Shown here one piece after another: positions 1 through 12,007 of a stretch of DNA of 64,000 bases (the stretch's first letter is position 1; each line of letters opens with the position of its first letter). Under the pieces are notes generated by a model. It made no database searches. It was not told where the DNA came from and worked only from the letters and a program-made list of their open reading frames with translations. The position numbers were made by a program, and so were the translations under genes. Source of the stretch: Apostichopus japonicus (taxonomy: Eukaryota; Echinodermata; Holothuroidea; Aspidochirotida; Stichopodidae); the NCBI RefSeq assembly GCF_037975245.1, contig NC_092578.1, positions 4,921,501 through 4,985,500 of the forward strand, in the 5' to 3' direction.

Positions 1-886
1 ACCCCTATTATTGGTAATGTTGCAGCCTAACAGCATGTACACCCAATTCAAACTAACTGCTTACCGACAGTTACTGTAGGCTAGTAAACAATTATAATGT
101 TCAATCCAGTGTTGAAATTGCGGTAGAACTATTTGGGTTTTGTATGAACTATGTCATTATGACCAAGCCAAGTATACGTAGTTGTTTACTTCCTGTTTTT
201 CAGGGGGTTTTTTTGAGTACTGTAGTTAAAATCAACTTCATAGAATTTTGTCCCCCACAAATTAATTGTTTTTCATTCAACAGATTTTATTTACTAATTG
301 TCATTGATTTATTCATTTGACAAGTTACAGTATGCATTGTATGACTAATTTGATATGGCCAGTAGTTCATCACTATCATTTCCACTGACAAAAGACACAC
401 CTCTACAGGTAGACCGGCCTTCATTTTATCCAAGGGGTGTGGCAATGGGCACAAAATCTCTCACAAGCCACAGTGCAATGTATTCAATGGACGTGCCATT
501 AGCATTATAAGTACAGTATGTACAGTATCTACTCTTGTGACCAAAATGACCTGGTAAATTAAACATCAGAAAATTCTATAATCATTGTTTATCAGTTAGG
601 TCGAAAATATTGTATCAACAAGTTTGCCTAAGTCATAAAAAGTTACACGTTTTCCTTTGCTACAGTTTATGGTTCAGCGGGTAACATTAATAGACTTTTG
701 AAAGAAAGAAAGAAAAAAAAACTGCAAGCCAACATTACTTACTTTACCTGCTTGTGTTTTATAACCACTCTTAATAGTACCACCAGATTATAGAGCACTT
801 ATTAAAGACCAGAATCCAGCTATATAATTATGAACATTTCAACGTTCAGATAATGAAATTTTAATGTTGATCTCTATACTCTCGAC
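1..886. other. Non-coding stretch, no gene seen
   Basis: AT-rich sequence with stops in all frames and no splice-bounded open frame that I can support. Short motifs such as tactgta and tacagta recur, as they do through the first 6.4 kb. Nothing else is recognisable. Confidence 0.6.
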
Positions 887-1250
887 CAGTGGCGTAGGAA
901 GGTACTTTTGAGTGGGGGGGCTGAAGACTGATGGCCGGCCTAGGGGAGGGGTCTAAGGGGAGGGGTGTTCCCCTCCCCTTTGGAAATTTTTGCATTTCCA
1001 GGTGGCCTCAGATGCAATTTGGTGCAATATAGCACACTTCAACACCCACTCCATTTTGTAAACTTAATTTTGTATTTTCACCTGGCCTTAGATGCAATTT
1101 GGTGCTCCAAATGAGATTTTTTTCTCATTTGGAAATGAAAAAGGGGTTTTCTGACCTGCGGAGCGGGGGGCGGAATGATACTTCCGCCCCTCCACATTTT
1201 TCACTGGGGGGGCTGGCGCCCCCCCAGCCCCCCCGGTTCCTACGCCCTTG
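887..1250. mobile_element. hAT-like MITE with terminal inverted repeats and 8-bp target duplication
   Basis: The left end reads CAGTGGCGTAGGAA and the right end TTCCTACGCCCTTG, which pair at 12 of 14 positions. The flanks are ctctcgac (879-886) and ctcttgac (1251-1258), an 8-bp target-site duplication with one mismatch. CAG-type ends plus an 8-bp duplication are the signature of hAT DNA transposons. The interior is G/C-run rich with no coding capacity, so this is a non-autonomous copy. The family name is unknown; the structural call is fairly secure. Confidence 0.75.
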
Positions 1251-4200
1251 CTCTTGACTAAACTACTATATTCTTGACTTCCACACCAATAACCGGTTTT
1301 GTTTTGTTTTTATTTATTTTGTGTTTACTCAACTATTGTACACAGTATATGTTAAGTGGGAATTCTGTGCATAGTAGGTAAGGTCTATTGACAGATCAAT
1401 CACATACAACCGCTACTGTACATTAGACCTGTACTGTTTCTGCACTGAACATAAATAATCACTAGATGGTGCTATCTCACACTTTTACCACTCCTTTTTG
1501 GTTTCCCAAGAGGGAAAACTATGGAGACACTTTAACCGACCTTGCAAAACTTTTGAGGGGGACCGCAGATTGGAAAGTCGGCAATGAATACAACGAGGAT
1601 TGCAAAGTCTTTAACTACTATTACTGTTAGATTCGTCCGACACGGCAGCATGTAGAAACATTGTACTCAAAGCCGAAGTCAAAGTGAAATTAATCAGGTT
1701 ACACATCCAGAGTCTATGCATGCTAAGTTCTTCAATGTCGCCCTCAATACCTTTCAGGGAAACATTTCATATTGTAGATTAGATTAATGATCATGTGAAC
1801 TGTTGAAAACAGATTTTTGAGCCAACAAAAGTTGATGACATTTTTCCATTACATGCTACTCCATATTAATATCTATAGATAACAAGATACCATACTGAAG
1901 TGTAAGTAGGTTGGCTTTGTTAGGCTTGGTTCAAGTAAGACATTTGAATATATCAGTGAGGCAAAAAATGCTTTCCGTGGGGCTGCCAAATGTCTGATGA
2001 AATCTAAACATAGGTGACCATTATTTGAATTTCTAGCATATCCTGGGCCAACTCTGATGGTTATTTACCTTCACCCTGGTGAAATTGTCAACAAGCGGAA
2101 CTGAGCAACTGCAATCTTAAATTGCAATTCCTTTGACAGGTTTGGTATCATCATGTGTTCACCTAATTGCAAAATGTTGCTTTAATTCCCAAATTAATGT
2201 TGTGTATTTTTTAGATCCTAGCTAAAGTACTTCAGGAAGTTATCTACACTTGCCCAGATTTTGTGTAGGATTATAAAAGAATCACATTAAATATTTTTAG
2301 CCCACGGAGTAAAAATGTGCTTATTTTATGCAGCTTGTTCTATAATTTTTGCAATTTAGCATTTACTATACATACTAAAAGCAAACCTACAATATGTTAC
2401 AAGGCTTAGTTCACAAAATGATTGTTATGCACAGTTGTTGACAACCTCTAGTTTTAACACCCAGTGCACAATAATCATCCAAATAGTCACAAATTAATAA
2501 CTACTTTTTTTGCCGTTTACTGTACAAGTTTGATAATTGTAGCAAACTTACCCAAATGATGATTCAAAATAAGTTTGCACTTTGTCTCAAACTATGACAA
2601 CAACTTTAAGACTACTGTATTTCCCAAAAAAATCAACATTCAATTTTCCAACAGTACGACTGATTTCATTCGATTCTACAAATCTCTTCCCACAAATCCC
2701 TTGCCATAAAGTTTGTAATTTACAAGGAGCATTTCTATAGAAAAATGCAAAAAAGGGTGAGTAAGGGAATCCACGGTTACATTCCCGTGTTTGTCAAATT
2801 GCTAGACTTTGGGTTCATCAAAGCTTGGCTGTGTAGAGATAATGAATCTTTGGTGCATTACTGTATTGTCTCAGATTGCATTAAAGATGGTGCAAGACAA
2901 GAACTTGAGACACAAAGTTCTCCAAAGTTCAAAAGTTCTCCTGAAGAAACGCCCAAGTCATTGTTGGTGGTTATCTTTAATGAACAGTATGTATGTATTG
3001 TACATACTGTATGCATGCATGCGTCACCTGTCTAGATACATGGTACTACACATGGTTACATTACAAAGGGTATAATAAGTACTGTACTGTACTGCTCTGT
3101 ACTGTACAGCTGCCATCAGTAAGTAAACAATGGCATATTGTTGTTAAATATCTACCATCACATGGTATGGCAAATAATGAGTATTTCCTACATTGGTTAT
3201 ACCCACTATCCTGTTTTGTACAGAAGGTTCGCCACTTCAGTCTGAAACTAACTTTGCACATACTCATACTGTATGTACAATAAAGTACAATACCCGCAAC
3301 AGATCATTTGGTCAACAAAGAGAAATAACCTACACACAGTATGGGGCAGTATGATATGCAATGTACGAGTATTAAGTACAGAGGAGTAACATATGATCCA
3401 AAAATTGTAACCATCGATAGTCTGGTCCACACATCAGCAGGACACCAAACTTCTTCTCATTAGATGAGGTCAAACTTCAACTGTGTGCAGTGGAGTTGTT
3501 CAAAAGTTCTACAAATTTGAGATGTGTGTAAAATTGTGAACACCTACTGTACACATCATGTACTTTACATGAATCAGTTTGTCAGTCGGAAATTTAGGAT
3601 CGAGAACAGAAATGAATGCAATCTGCTAATTTATTTGATGACTGGAAATTATGGGAAAATTCCTATCCATTTTTCTACTCTGAAGTAATTTTTTTATCAA
3701 TTGTACAACTTGCCTGGTTCTACTGATTCCATTACTGTAAAGTTACCTCAGGACATAATGTACTATACAGCCACCACTTCATGGCACACAGTGTACTGTG
3801 AGACCCCCACAAGTAATGTAGAGAGAGGGAGAGATACATGCACTTAACAGGAATAACTACAGTATTTACCACTCTTGATATCAAACAATCTTTGACCTCA
3901 AAGCTGCAATGTGTGTGGTTAAAAATTTGCTACAATCTGGTGACACGGTAACTCTGCCACTACTGTAGGTACTGTACAGTACCTCATAATAAGAATCTTT
4001 TACTTCTGTCCCACAAAGACTCAACACGAAATGATGAAATCTTACAGTAGCATAAACTTCAGAGGTTTGCAAATGATGAAATGAAACATTAGGTTAAATT
4101 TCTGGGATACAATATTTTCCCTCTTGGACTAGACTGTTATTAAATCCTAAACAATTTAGACAAATTTACCCCACTTTCATAACAAAAAATTTAGGTATTC

Positions 4201-6956
4201 TTTAGGCCTTGGATTTTGTTAACATTGCATTGGGAAGAAAAAAAAAACCTTGGACAATGCTGGTTGTTGGGAGATGACATAGACATAATCAGCCGAAGAT
4301 TAACTAATAAATTTGATAAAATAAGTATTTGTAGAGTCAAAAAAAAAAAAATGCAAATTTAATTACATTAAAGGTACAGTACCTATACTTCTTGACTAAT
4401 GGCTTGTTCTTCTGTGTCATCTTTTTGAACAAACTGTACAATATCTGTACAGTAAACTCATAGAACTCTCACGAATGATATATCTCACAAGGAGGTTGGA
4501 CACAAATAACTTGACCAGAAGATACATGTTTTAAAGCTTTTTTTTTTCTTTCCACAACAGAAACAGCAATTAGCACTGAGGAATTCTCACCACTATCTAC
4601 CAATTAACTAAATTAAACTAATTACAACTATAATGAAGTCATGTATATAGCTATAGGTAGTATTCAATTAAAAACTGTGTAGCCTTGAAATATTGCGCAG
4701 TATAATACCTAGAGTAGGTTGATGACCTCTGCCTATCTTCAATAAGCTTTGTACATTGGTACAGTAACATGGATAATGTTTGTTTCCACAAAGAAAAATA
4801 GATTTTGCTGATTGCAATGTTGATGAAATGGATAACAAAGTCCAAGATTCTAACACTTTGCACATAACATGCTTAACAAGGGCAAGGTTAAAGCAATTGC
4901 TTGACGATTTTTTTTCTCAAAAAGTAGGAGCCCATCGGTCTTTTTGTCCAGAGACTTTGGTATCCCGATTAACATTTTGAGAGAGCCCTTTATGAATTTG
5001 GAAACATTGTTGAATTTTCTGTACCCAGAGAAACAAAGTACACTATTGCAGTACACTGTACTTTACTAATATTGCATAGATGTTTATTTGGTTTGCATAC
5101 AGACTTAGCATTTATGAATATGCACACATCATAATGTTTTGGCCTCTCCTCCTCACCACATTTTCATCACAAAATATTTTTGAGATATCATGTGATGATT
5201 AAAAATACTGTAGAAGCCATTGCATTATTATGCAGTAGGATTCATAAATTTAGAAATGGACAATCATATTCCGCTTCAAATTGATATGCATGAAACTGTG
5301 TGATACAGTAGCAATTTATTTGGAAAAAATAATACAGTAACATCTGCCCGATCACTCCCTTCACTTCTGTTTTAAGATTTGTTACTCTGCTTGACCAACT
5401 ACATGCACCAACTAGCCTAAAAGTGTTTAAAAAATGTAATCAAACAAGAGTCACTTACATCTTTGCAATAAAAAACTGACATTGTATGATGAAGAAAACT
5501 GATTTCATGTAGAAAAGACTTAAGTGTACACTAGCTAAGACTTAAATACTACCCCTTGTGTTTACCAGAACCAGACAAACATTTTCAATTTCTTAACCTA
5601 CGTTAAACATTCTATCAACCCTTAACTTAAGCTGACTCTACTATTAAGCCTAGCGAGAATGGCATTAATTCAGAAATAAAAAAGCCCCAGGCACAAAGCA
5701 TACTGCATAGGATTAATTGAGCCCTGTACAACAGAGTTAGGCCTAAGTTAACCCTATGCCCAGTTATGAATTCTACTCTCTTACCTTAACAACCCCACCT
5801 AGGCTACCCGATGGCCTATTAAGTATTACTATTAGGCCTGGCTAGGCTATGTTAAGTCTAAGTCTATGTTAACTTACTAATTTATTGTGCATAGTCGGTC
5901 AGTGTCATAAAGATCAAAGGCAAACTACAGCTACAGTAGGCCAGGTTGGCCTAAGCTACTACTAGACATTGACCTACTTTTTTGTCGGCAGACGTGCTCA
6001 TTTACCAAAATACAACTTGCCACATGGATAGGGTATGTTATGTATGATGTAACTTAGGCTAAACATGATTAACAGTGTAACACGTTAGGTCTATATTAAT
6101 ATTAAGATTAGGCTAGCCTTTAGCCTAACTTGTTAGGACCACGAAAATCATAATATAGCCCAGTCATGTTTGCCGAACACTGAATAAGGAACTATCTTAG
6201 TGCACAAACCTTCGTTCGAAGATAACTATGATCACAACTATCTCCTCAAGAACATTGATAGATAGCTGAAGTTAGAAGTGTCTTTACTTTCGTCACACTA
6301 ATCGACGTAGTTCTTGCGTAGCCGTCTTTCATTCACTGGTTACTTGATGTACTGTATAAATGATATCATTATAAAGTGCATACAGTGCATGTATGTGTAC
6401 GAAACCTAGGCTGTCCTGTCCAGTACATGGTGACATACAGATAAATATCATATATGCCCATGACTGCAATTTACTGTGCAAGCCGGTACAATTTACAACT
6501 TAGAACACAAGACAGTTGCGTTCTTTTGCAGAGAATGCGTACCACCCGCTTAATAATAAAAAACAAGAACTTTTTGCTGGTCATAAATAATAAGATTAGG
6601 ATCATTTGTGTATTAACCTGCTTAGGTCGTGACATAAAAAGAGTCGACGAAGTTTACCCATCATGTTTTCACATTCTACCCGGCACCCAAAACTTGAGTC
6701 TCACAACATCGGGGTGGGGATCGGGGATATGTTTGTTGGCAGTCGTGTCACCAAGAAGGGTCGGGCGGGGGAATAAGGAGGAGGGGAGAAATGGGGAGCA
6801 CGTGCCCCAAGAAAAACAATACGTTTCGTGCCTCGATCCCTCCCCACCCAAATGAAATTTGCCATGCCCAACAAAAACCTTAGGCAGGAATTCAGATACA
6901 CAGCTATTTTACTTCTTATTTACTCCGAATTTAAGTTTTGCTGATCTGAAGCTAAT
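1251..6956. other. Long stretch without a recognisable gene
   Basis: Only short, composition-driven open frames occur here. The part up to about 6.4 kb is enriched in tactgta/tacagta words (for example around 3075-3110 and 3960-3985), and 5.5-6.15 kb is enriched in taggc/gccta words. I see no RNA gene, no repeat array and no protein domain. Regulatory sequence or upstream untranslated exons could be present but cannot be shown. Confidence 0.5.
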
Positions 6957-7055
6957 ATGGTTGGAAATTATGAAAACTACAATGCTTCAAATTGGGATGT
7001 TCGCCTCCTTTACACCAGGGGTCCTACTTGGCGAGACCCTGGACGTCGACATGCC
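6957..7055 (+). CDS. Exon 1 of candidate small-protein gene
   Basis: 33 codons from ATG 6957 to the GTAAGT donor at 7056. The frame is open back to a TGA at 6942. The 3' part is unusually GC-rich for this window. There is also an acceptor-like caccag ending at 7018, so the true exon could be shorter. Confidence 0.4.
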
Positions 7056-10000
7056 GTAAGTCGCGCTCGCACTGGCGCTTCCTGTGCGCTAGTTTAATTT
7101 ACCTGCATTTCATAGTCATACCCCTAAAATTTGCTTCATTTTGCTAATTTAAGCGGTCTAGTTTATAGTAGGCTACCTCCCCGCAGAGATTCAATCACTG
7201 GCAAAGTAAACATAGAATGCAGCAATTGATAATTGTTTTGATAAGTAAAGGTCTAGACTATTTTGACAAAGCTAGTATATATTGCCTATGGTACCTCAGA
7301 CTCATGCATACGTTTTGCTGTGATGTATATGGCTATATTTCCTTTTACCTGCCTATAGCTATAAGTATGTCATAGGTGTAGGAACAGGGGACAGAGGGCC
7401 CCCCCCCCCACCTCCACCACACTCATACTTTGAAAAGTGGGGAGGAATATATGTTTCTGCTTATAAATTCAGCCATGTACTACATGTTATATGTCACAGG
7501 AGGAACTAGGGAGAGATGGGCGCTCCCTCACCTCACCCCTTACTTTGAAAGTTGAGGAGGATTAACATGTCTCTGCTTATATGTCATAGGTGGAGGAAAG
7601 GGGCACCGAGTAGGCTCCTCTTTCGAAAATGGGGGCAAGCTTATGTTTCTTCCCCGGCACTTTTCCACTAGGGATGGACCCAACGGAAGTGCAAATCATT
7701 CATCTTAATCCTTTGCATTAATAGCAAAGGAGTCGGCCTACCTGACAATGAATAGACCAATTGTTCGTTTACTATACCCCATAATACGTCTTACTTGGGG
7801 GTTGGGGGTTCCTCAAAACAAAACATCTGTGTTTAAAACATCTAACCCGAAAGTAAAACGTTTCTACAATATGGTGCCAAATGAAAGCCATCCCCAAGAA
7901 AATTCTCTTTTATAATTAACCGTCTGTTTTATGTCAATGTACTCATCTTATTCCTCTTTTTAAATATATTTTCTTTCTTTCTTTCTTTTTTTCTCTCCTT
8001 TCACCCCCCCCCCCCACCCCATTTCGAAAGTCGTTCATGGTTCGCCCGGAGGATTTACGGATTTTGAGGGTCCGTTCAATGGCGCAGCACGTATACTGTA
8101 CCACGACTATGTATGGAGTAGAGTCCCTTCATATATAGGAACTCTAGTATAGACGTATCATTGGAGACGAGGAGCACTTGCCTTCAACGGATCCCCATAG
8201 CCCTGTCTATCTTAGTCGTCCTCTTTTTTTTTTGTATACTTCTGATAACTTTCTTGTTGTTGTCATGATAAAATTGTCTATATATTTGTAACTAATCTGT
8301 GTTTCACATTAGTACAGAATGCCATGATTCCGAGTCTAAGTAAAAATTTCGAAACTGGAGGAACTCACGCTCCTCACCAATTCCACCGCACCCCCTCAGT
8401 CCAGCATTGAACTCCCATTCCTTTCTAGATCTTTCCCACACTGTTCGGCGTGACGGTGGCTAGGGGTAAAGACTTCCGCTGCGTATAGCCTTTCCGCTGG
8501 ATTTTTCTAATCTATAAATATGATGTGAATCCTCCGGGGGGGGGGGGTGGTTGGAGCGTGGTCTCAAACACAGATGAATTGTTTATTGTGCCTTAATAAA
8601 CATTTGTAAATACTATTCAATTTCTTTATCTTCAAACTGGGTCCGAAATTCTGCACGAGATTAATTAGGATCCCTCGCTCGGAGGTGCCACACTAGTAAC
8701 CTAATAACATTCTCAGCGAGGAGAATGGGGGGGGGGGGGGGGTTACGGCAAAGTCACAAGGGCACCGCTGAAGGTTTAAATTAATATTGTAAATACTAAA
8801 CTTACATTAAGCCGGCAGTACATCTATTTCGCCTTAAGAGTATACAAGTTTTACTGTAAAGCTTTAAACGCGCTGCTTTGTGATGGATAGAGATGGCAGT
8901 ATTCCATTTTACTGTTATTGTATCTCATTTTCATTTCTCTATTGAAAGCAGCTATTTTGCGTTGTGCCAACAGTTTCTGTCAAGTTTCCTTTTGTATTTC
9001 AGATCCACGTACAATCAGAAATATGATAGCAATAATGGACTAGGGTCCTCAGTATCTACGTAATACACGATATCCCAAAATGCAAGTTACGTATAGTGAA
9101 CATTATTCGTCGTTTCTCAGTATAGGCCCGGTATCGGTCGCGGACCCTTTTCAACGTCACACAAAAATGTTTGACCTTTACCTCAGCATGCATTATTTTA
9201 CCAGTAACATTGATTTTTTCTTTCTGTTGGCAGATGCTCGATCCCATATCCCCTACTTGGACATTCGGCTTCAGCGACCCCAGGACCACATATGTTAACG
9301 CTGTAGCAGACGGCAACACAGAGGATCGGAGGGTATGGAACGCGAAAAGGGCAAACTTATTTCGTTGTCTATAAACTAAGTCTGTTGTTGTCTAAACTTA
9401 AGTTGTTGCTGCTGTTTTACCACGTTGTTGCTCAAACTCACGTTGATGTCTTAACTTCCGTTGTCTGAACATACGTTGTTGTCTAAACTTACGTTGTTGC
9501 TATCAGCGCTGTTCAAAATTGCTCAACCACGTAATGTAAACCAGAATGCAAAATACATTGAGGTTTCGATGACTTCAATACACTAGGAAGTTCTGCTTGT
9601 TAGTATAACCAGAATCAGCTGTTACTATAGCATTGGCCTGAACCACCATCTTGATACAATAACACTATGGCATGATAAACACAAGTCGCTTCTCGGCCTT
9701 TTGGCTAAGATCATGTGTAGTATCTGTTCCCTTTCGAGGGGAGTGGTGATGCACACCCGTCGATGATTTCACAGTCCCGATGCCAGGGGACTGTGGTTGA
9801 GAGCGGATCAGTCGTCCGGTAGTTTGGTTTTCGTACCCAGGTTCTTTCCTGTGCGACTTTTTCTTGAAAAGTAAACACATGTCATGAGTCTACTGTACGT
9901 GGCTTTACACTCCACCAGAAACAATTGGAGTCTTGGAGGTCCAAGTCCATTGGAGTGACCAGACGCAAAATTGTGGAAACCTTGTTTTATAAGCTACCGT

Positions 10001-12007
10001 ATCTCCCACCGCCAGCCTATCAGATAATTATGTGCGTTACACCTCATACGAATAGGAGGCTGCACGGTAAACATCTTTTAAAAGTATGTAGGCTATGCAT
10101 ATACGCTGTGAATGTCGGAAATCAAGTGCAACGAGCTGTCTAGACAAAGTACCAGCATAAAAATACTGCACTTTTAATCTGATTTCATTTAGCCCCTTCA
10201 ACAATGTGTAGAGATAATCCGGGATTGTTGGAAATCAAGTAAAACGAGTGTCGAGACAAAATGCCAGCATAAAATACTGTACTTAAAACTTATTTATTTG
10301 AACCATTAAATCATGTCTGGATATGTTGTGAATGTCGGCAATCAAGTAAAACGAGTGACAGTAATATTTCTAGAGACAAACGTTTTCGTCCCGATAGAAC
10401 ACCAATTGAAACGAACATGACATTCGTAAGAAATTTCATGACGTTGAAGTTGTGGATGCATGGTATACTAATGCACGAGTAATTCAGGTTAATAGTTAAT
10501 GAAAGTTGGTTGACTGAATTTCCAGTCACCACATGGGTATGCGAGACGTATTTTGGCGTATGTACAAGGTCATGTAAAGTTCAAGGTTATTTTTAGTAAC
10601 TTTATTTTGAGTAACTCTACGTAGTTGTTGATAGAATCTACACGTTGTTGTGCGTCTATCTGAGTTCATTATGTGTGTGACATGATCTTATATTTACATA
10701 CATTTTTGCGTCCAGCTGTGCGCGATCGATTGGCTTGTCCAATCAAGAGTTATTTATTAATTATTAGACGCTATGGGCAGTTCAGCCAATCACAGCTCTA
10801 AGTGTGCGTCCGTGTTGGTTTATACCAATTTGCGTGACTTTCAGATAAGCATATTATCGTATTCAGGAGTTCTCAGTTAGTCTTCGTGCCATAAGGACGT
10901 ATTGTTAAACCATTTCAAATTTCATCCCATCTATAGTTCTCAATTTGAATCCGAACATTTCAATAAATTTTATCACAAGAAGGAAAGTATCCAATTCTTA
11001 TTCTTCTTTAATCGCTTTTACTACATTACGCAGATATTACATTAATACCAAAGTAATGATATATGAAATAAATTAGATGAAACCAAGTAAATGAAATAAG
11101 TAATAACAGTTTGTGAGCATGTTTGTATAAATGTCTCTCTTTTCACATTACTCCCTTAAATTTTTCGCCTTGGTGACAAAAAGCTCTGATAACATCAGGT
11201 CGAATGCCATCTATGGCATATCTTGCTGATCATTCAGTATTCAGGTTATACAAGTAGCTCTGTGAAGCCTAGCCATGCCGAATAAACCAAGGTAGTTGTA
11301 ATATAAAATAGAGGGCGCCATTCATCTGACCCACCTGTTAGTAGTGTTTTCCCAAAGATTAGTGGTCTTGGTTTTACCCACTATGATCAATACATTTCTC
11401 TACAGTTTATTAATAACGTAGCATGAGTCACGACTTAGAAACGATTACATGACTGAAAAATATATTGGCTTTAGGAATCACAAATGATTTCGAGTTGGTT
11501 AGCATCAAGTGTGATCTTTAGAGTAAGGCAAATATGTCACCAAAACAGAACTAGCATTGTTCGATACAGGTGGCAAACGCCTACAGTGGAATTACGGTTT
11601 CGAACCCCTGAACATACAATCAGCGTCCATAGCCTAGTGGTTAGGGTGTCCGCATATAAAGCGGGAGGCCCGCGGTTCGAATCCCGATGGACATATGGAC
11701 ATATATGGATATATATATGGATATATATAGGGATATATATATGGATATATATGGATATATATATATATATATATATATACATATGTACATTTGAATTACA
11801 CCACAGAAAAAAAACGTATTTTCCTGGCCCCTAATAATGACCCCGTGCTACAGCCCCCTATCCCCCAATCCCGCCGCCACCATTCTTGAGGTCCTTCCTG
11901 AGATGTCGTCTGTACCATGTTTTTTTTTCCAGTTTGAACTTTTTATGACCTGTGGCATTCACTGCCCCGTGTGTATCGAAGCTAGGTTTCCAAACACAGA
12001 CGTATAA
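6957..12007 (+). CDS. Candidate three-exon gene for a small protein of unknown function
   Basis: I do not recognise this protein. The model joins 6957-7055, 9234-9332 and 11933-12007, all at phase 0, giving 90 codons plus stop. Support is threefold. The ATG at 6957 has A at -3 and G at +4. Both introns have good sites: a GTAAGT donor at 7056, a pyrimidine-rich acceptor before 9234, a GTATGG donor at 9333 and an oligo-T acceptor before 11933. The reading frame is richer in GC than its surroundings and balanced in residues, with motifs such as RGPTWRDPGRRH, SPTWTFGFSDPR and CGIHCPVC. No signal peptide or membrane segment is visible. The last exon is the weakest part; without it, exon 2 would run on to a TAA at 9372. 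It could also be the 5' part of a longer gene. A frame-consistent join to the TRPC exons was not found. Confidence 0.4.
7367..7660. repeat. Three degenerate tandem copies of a ~90-124 bp unit
   Basis: Copies begin at 7367, 7491 and 7581, each starting atgtca(t/c)agg and ending near a pattern like tttgaaa...tggggagg...atgttctg. The first copy is longer because of a poly-C run. Function unknown; this may be a decayed minisatellite. Confidence 0.6.
7661..9233. other. Putative intron with homopolymer runs
   Basis: This lies between the first two exons of the candidate small-protein gene. It holds several poly-C and poly-G runs (about 8004-8020, 8537-8549, 8727-8743) and no open frame of interest. 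Confidence 0.45.
9234..9332 (+). CDS. Exon 2 of candidate small-protein gene
   Basis: 99 nt, phase 0 to phase 0. It is preceded by a strong acceptor (a tttttctttctgttggcag tract) and followed by GTATGG. It encodes 33 residues including SPTWTFGFSDPR, and its GC content is higher than the flanks. Not recognised as a known domain. Confidence 0.45.
9380..9502. repeat. Degenerate ~20-bp tandem repeat built on acgttgttg
   Basis: The words gttgttgtctaaactta and acgttgttgc recur about every 20-28 bp directly downstream of candidate exon 2. The copies are imperfect. Confidence 0.55.
9686..9862 (+). ncRNA. U2-snRNA-headed structured RNA locus (variant U2 or U2-derived chimera)
   Basis: Positions 9686-9729 match the 5' end of metazoan U2 snRNA with one substitution. 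The match covers stem-loop I (ctcggccttttggct) and the branch-point recognition sequence gtagta. U2 itself then stops, and the rest is unlike U2 but highly foldable: a 6-bp stem closed by a TTCG loop (9727-9742), ggtg/cacc (9745-9757), a perfect 9-bp stem cacagtccc/gggactgtg (9770-9795), cgga/tccg (9804-9818), a U-rich single strand agtttggttttcg that could act as a weak Sm site, and cagg/cctg (9838-9851). T5 follows at 9858-9862. The U2 homology is certain by eye; whether it is an expressed snRNA variant, a U2-derived SINE head or a pseudogene is not. Confidence 0.6.
10107..10385. repeat. Three tandem copies of a ~110-bp unit
   Basis: Anchors gg(a/c)aatcaagt...acgag occur at 10117, 10230 and 10337 (spacing 113 and 107). 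They are followed by gagacaaa and, in the first two copies, ccagcataaaatactg. The copies are divergent. Confidence 0.65.
10386..11467. other. Non-coding; possible LTR-like promoter/polyadenylation stretch
   Basis: No gene is visible. The section 10670-10985 has promoter-like unique sequence ending with an aataaa near 10961, which could be a solo LTR, but I cannot find matching ends or a target duplication. Confidence 0.3.
11468..11780 (+). mobile_element. tRNA-derived SINE copy with (TA)n tail
   Basis: The unit starts near ggctttaggaatcac (11468). It carries a ~150-bp leader, then a tRNA-like module at 11625-11692 with A box tagcctagtgg (11630-11640), B box ggttcgaatcc (11674-11684) and 6-bp acceptor pairing gtccat/atggac. 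A degenerate (TA)n-rich tail follows. The same leader plus module occurs twice more at 55.4-55.95 kb, so this is a dispersed family. It differs from most SINEs in having the tRNA part at the 3' end of the shared unit. Confidence 0.7.
11933..12007 (+). CDS. Possible last exon of candidate small-protein gene
   Basis: A strong acceptor (gtttttttttccag) precedes a phase-0 frame of 24 codons ending in TAA at 12005-12007. It contains CGIHCPVC, a CxxxCxxC spacing. The frame is short enough to arise by chance. Confidence 0.3.
   Translation, partial: FELFMTCGIHCPVCIEARFPNTDV

Noticed and set aside
10670-10985. Solo LTR
   Set aside because: Promoter-like sequence and an aataaa are present, but I could not define TG...CA ends or a target duplication.
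11625-11692. Functional tRNA gene
   Set aside because: The anticodon loop gives an unusual anticodon, the copies disagree, and it is embedded in a dispersed repeat.
11484-11834. 116-codon frame through the SINE, with copies near 55.3 and 55.9 kb
   Set aside because: Conserved only because the SINE is duplicated; it runs through the tRNA-like module and the TA tail.
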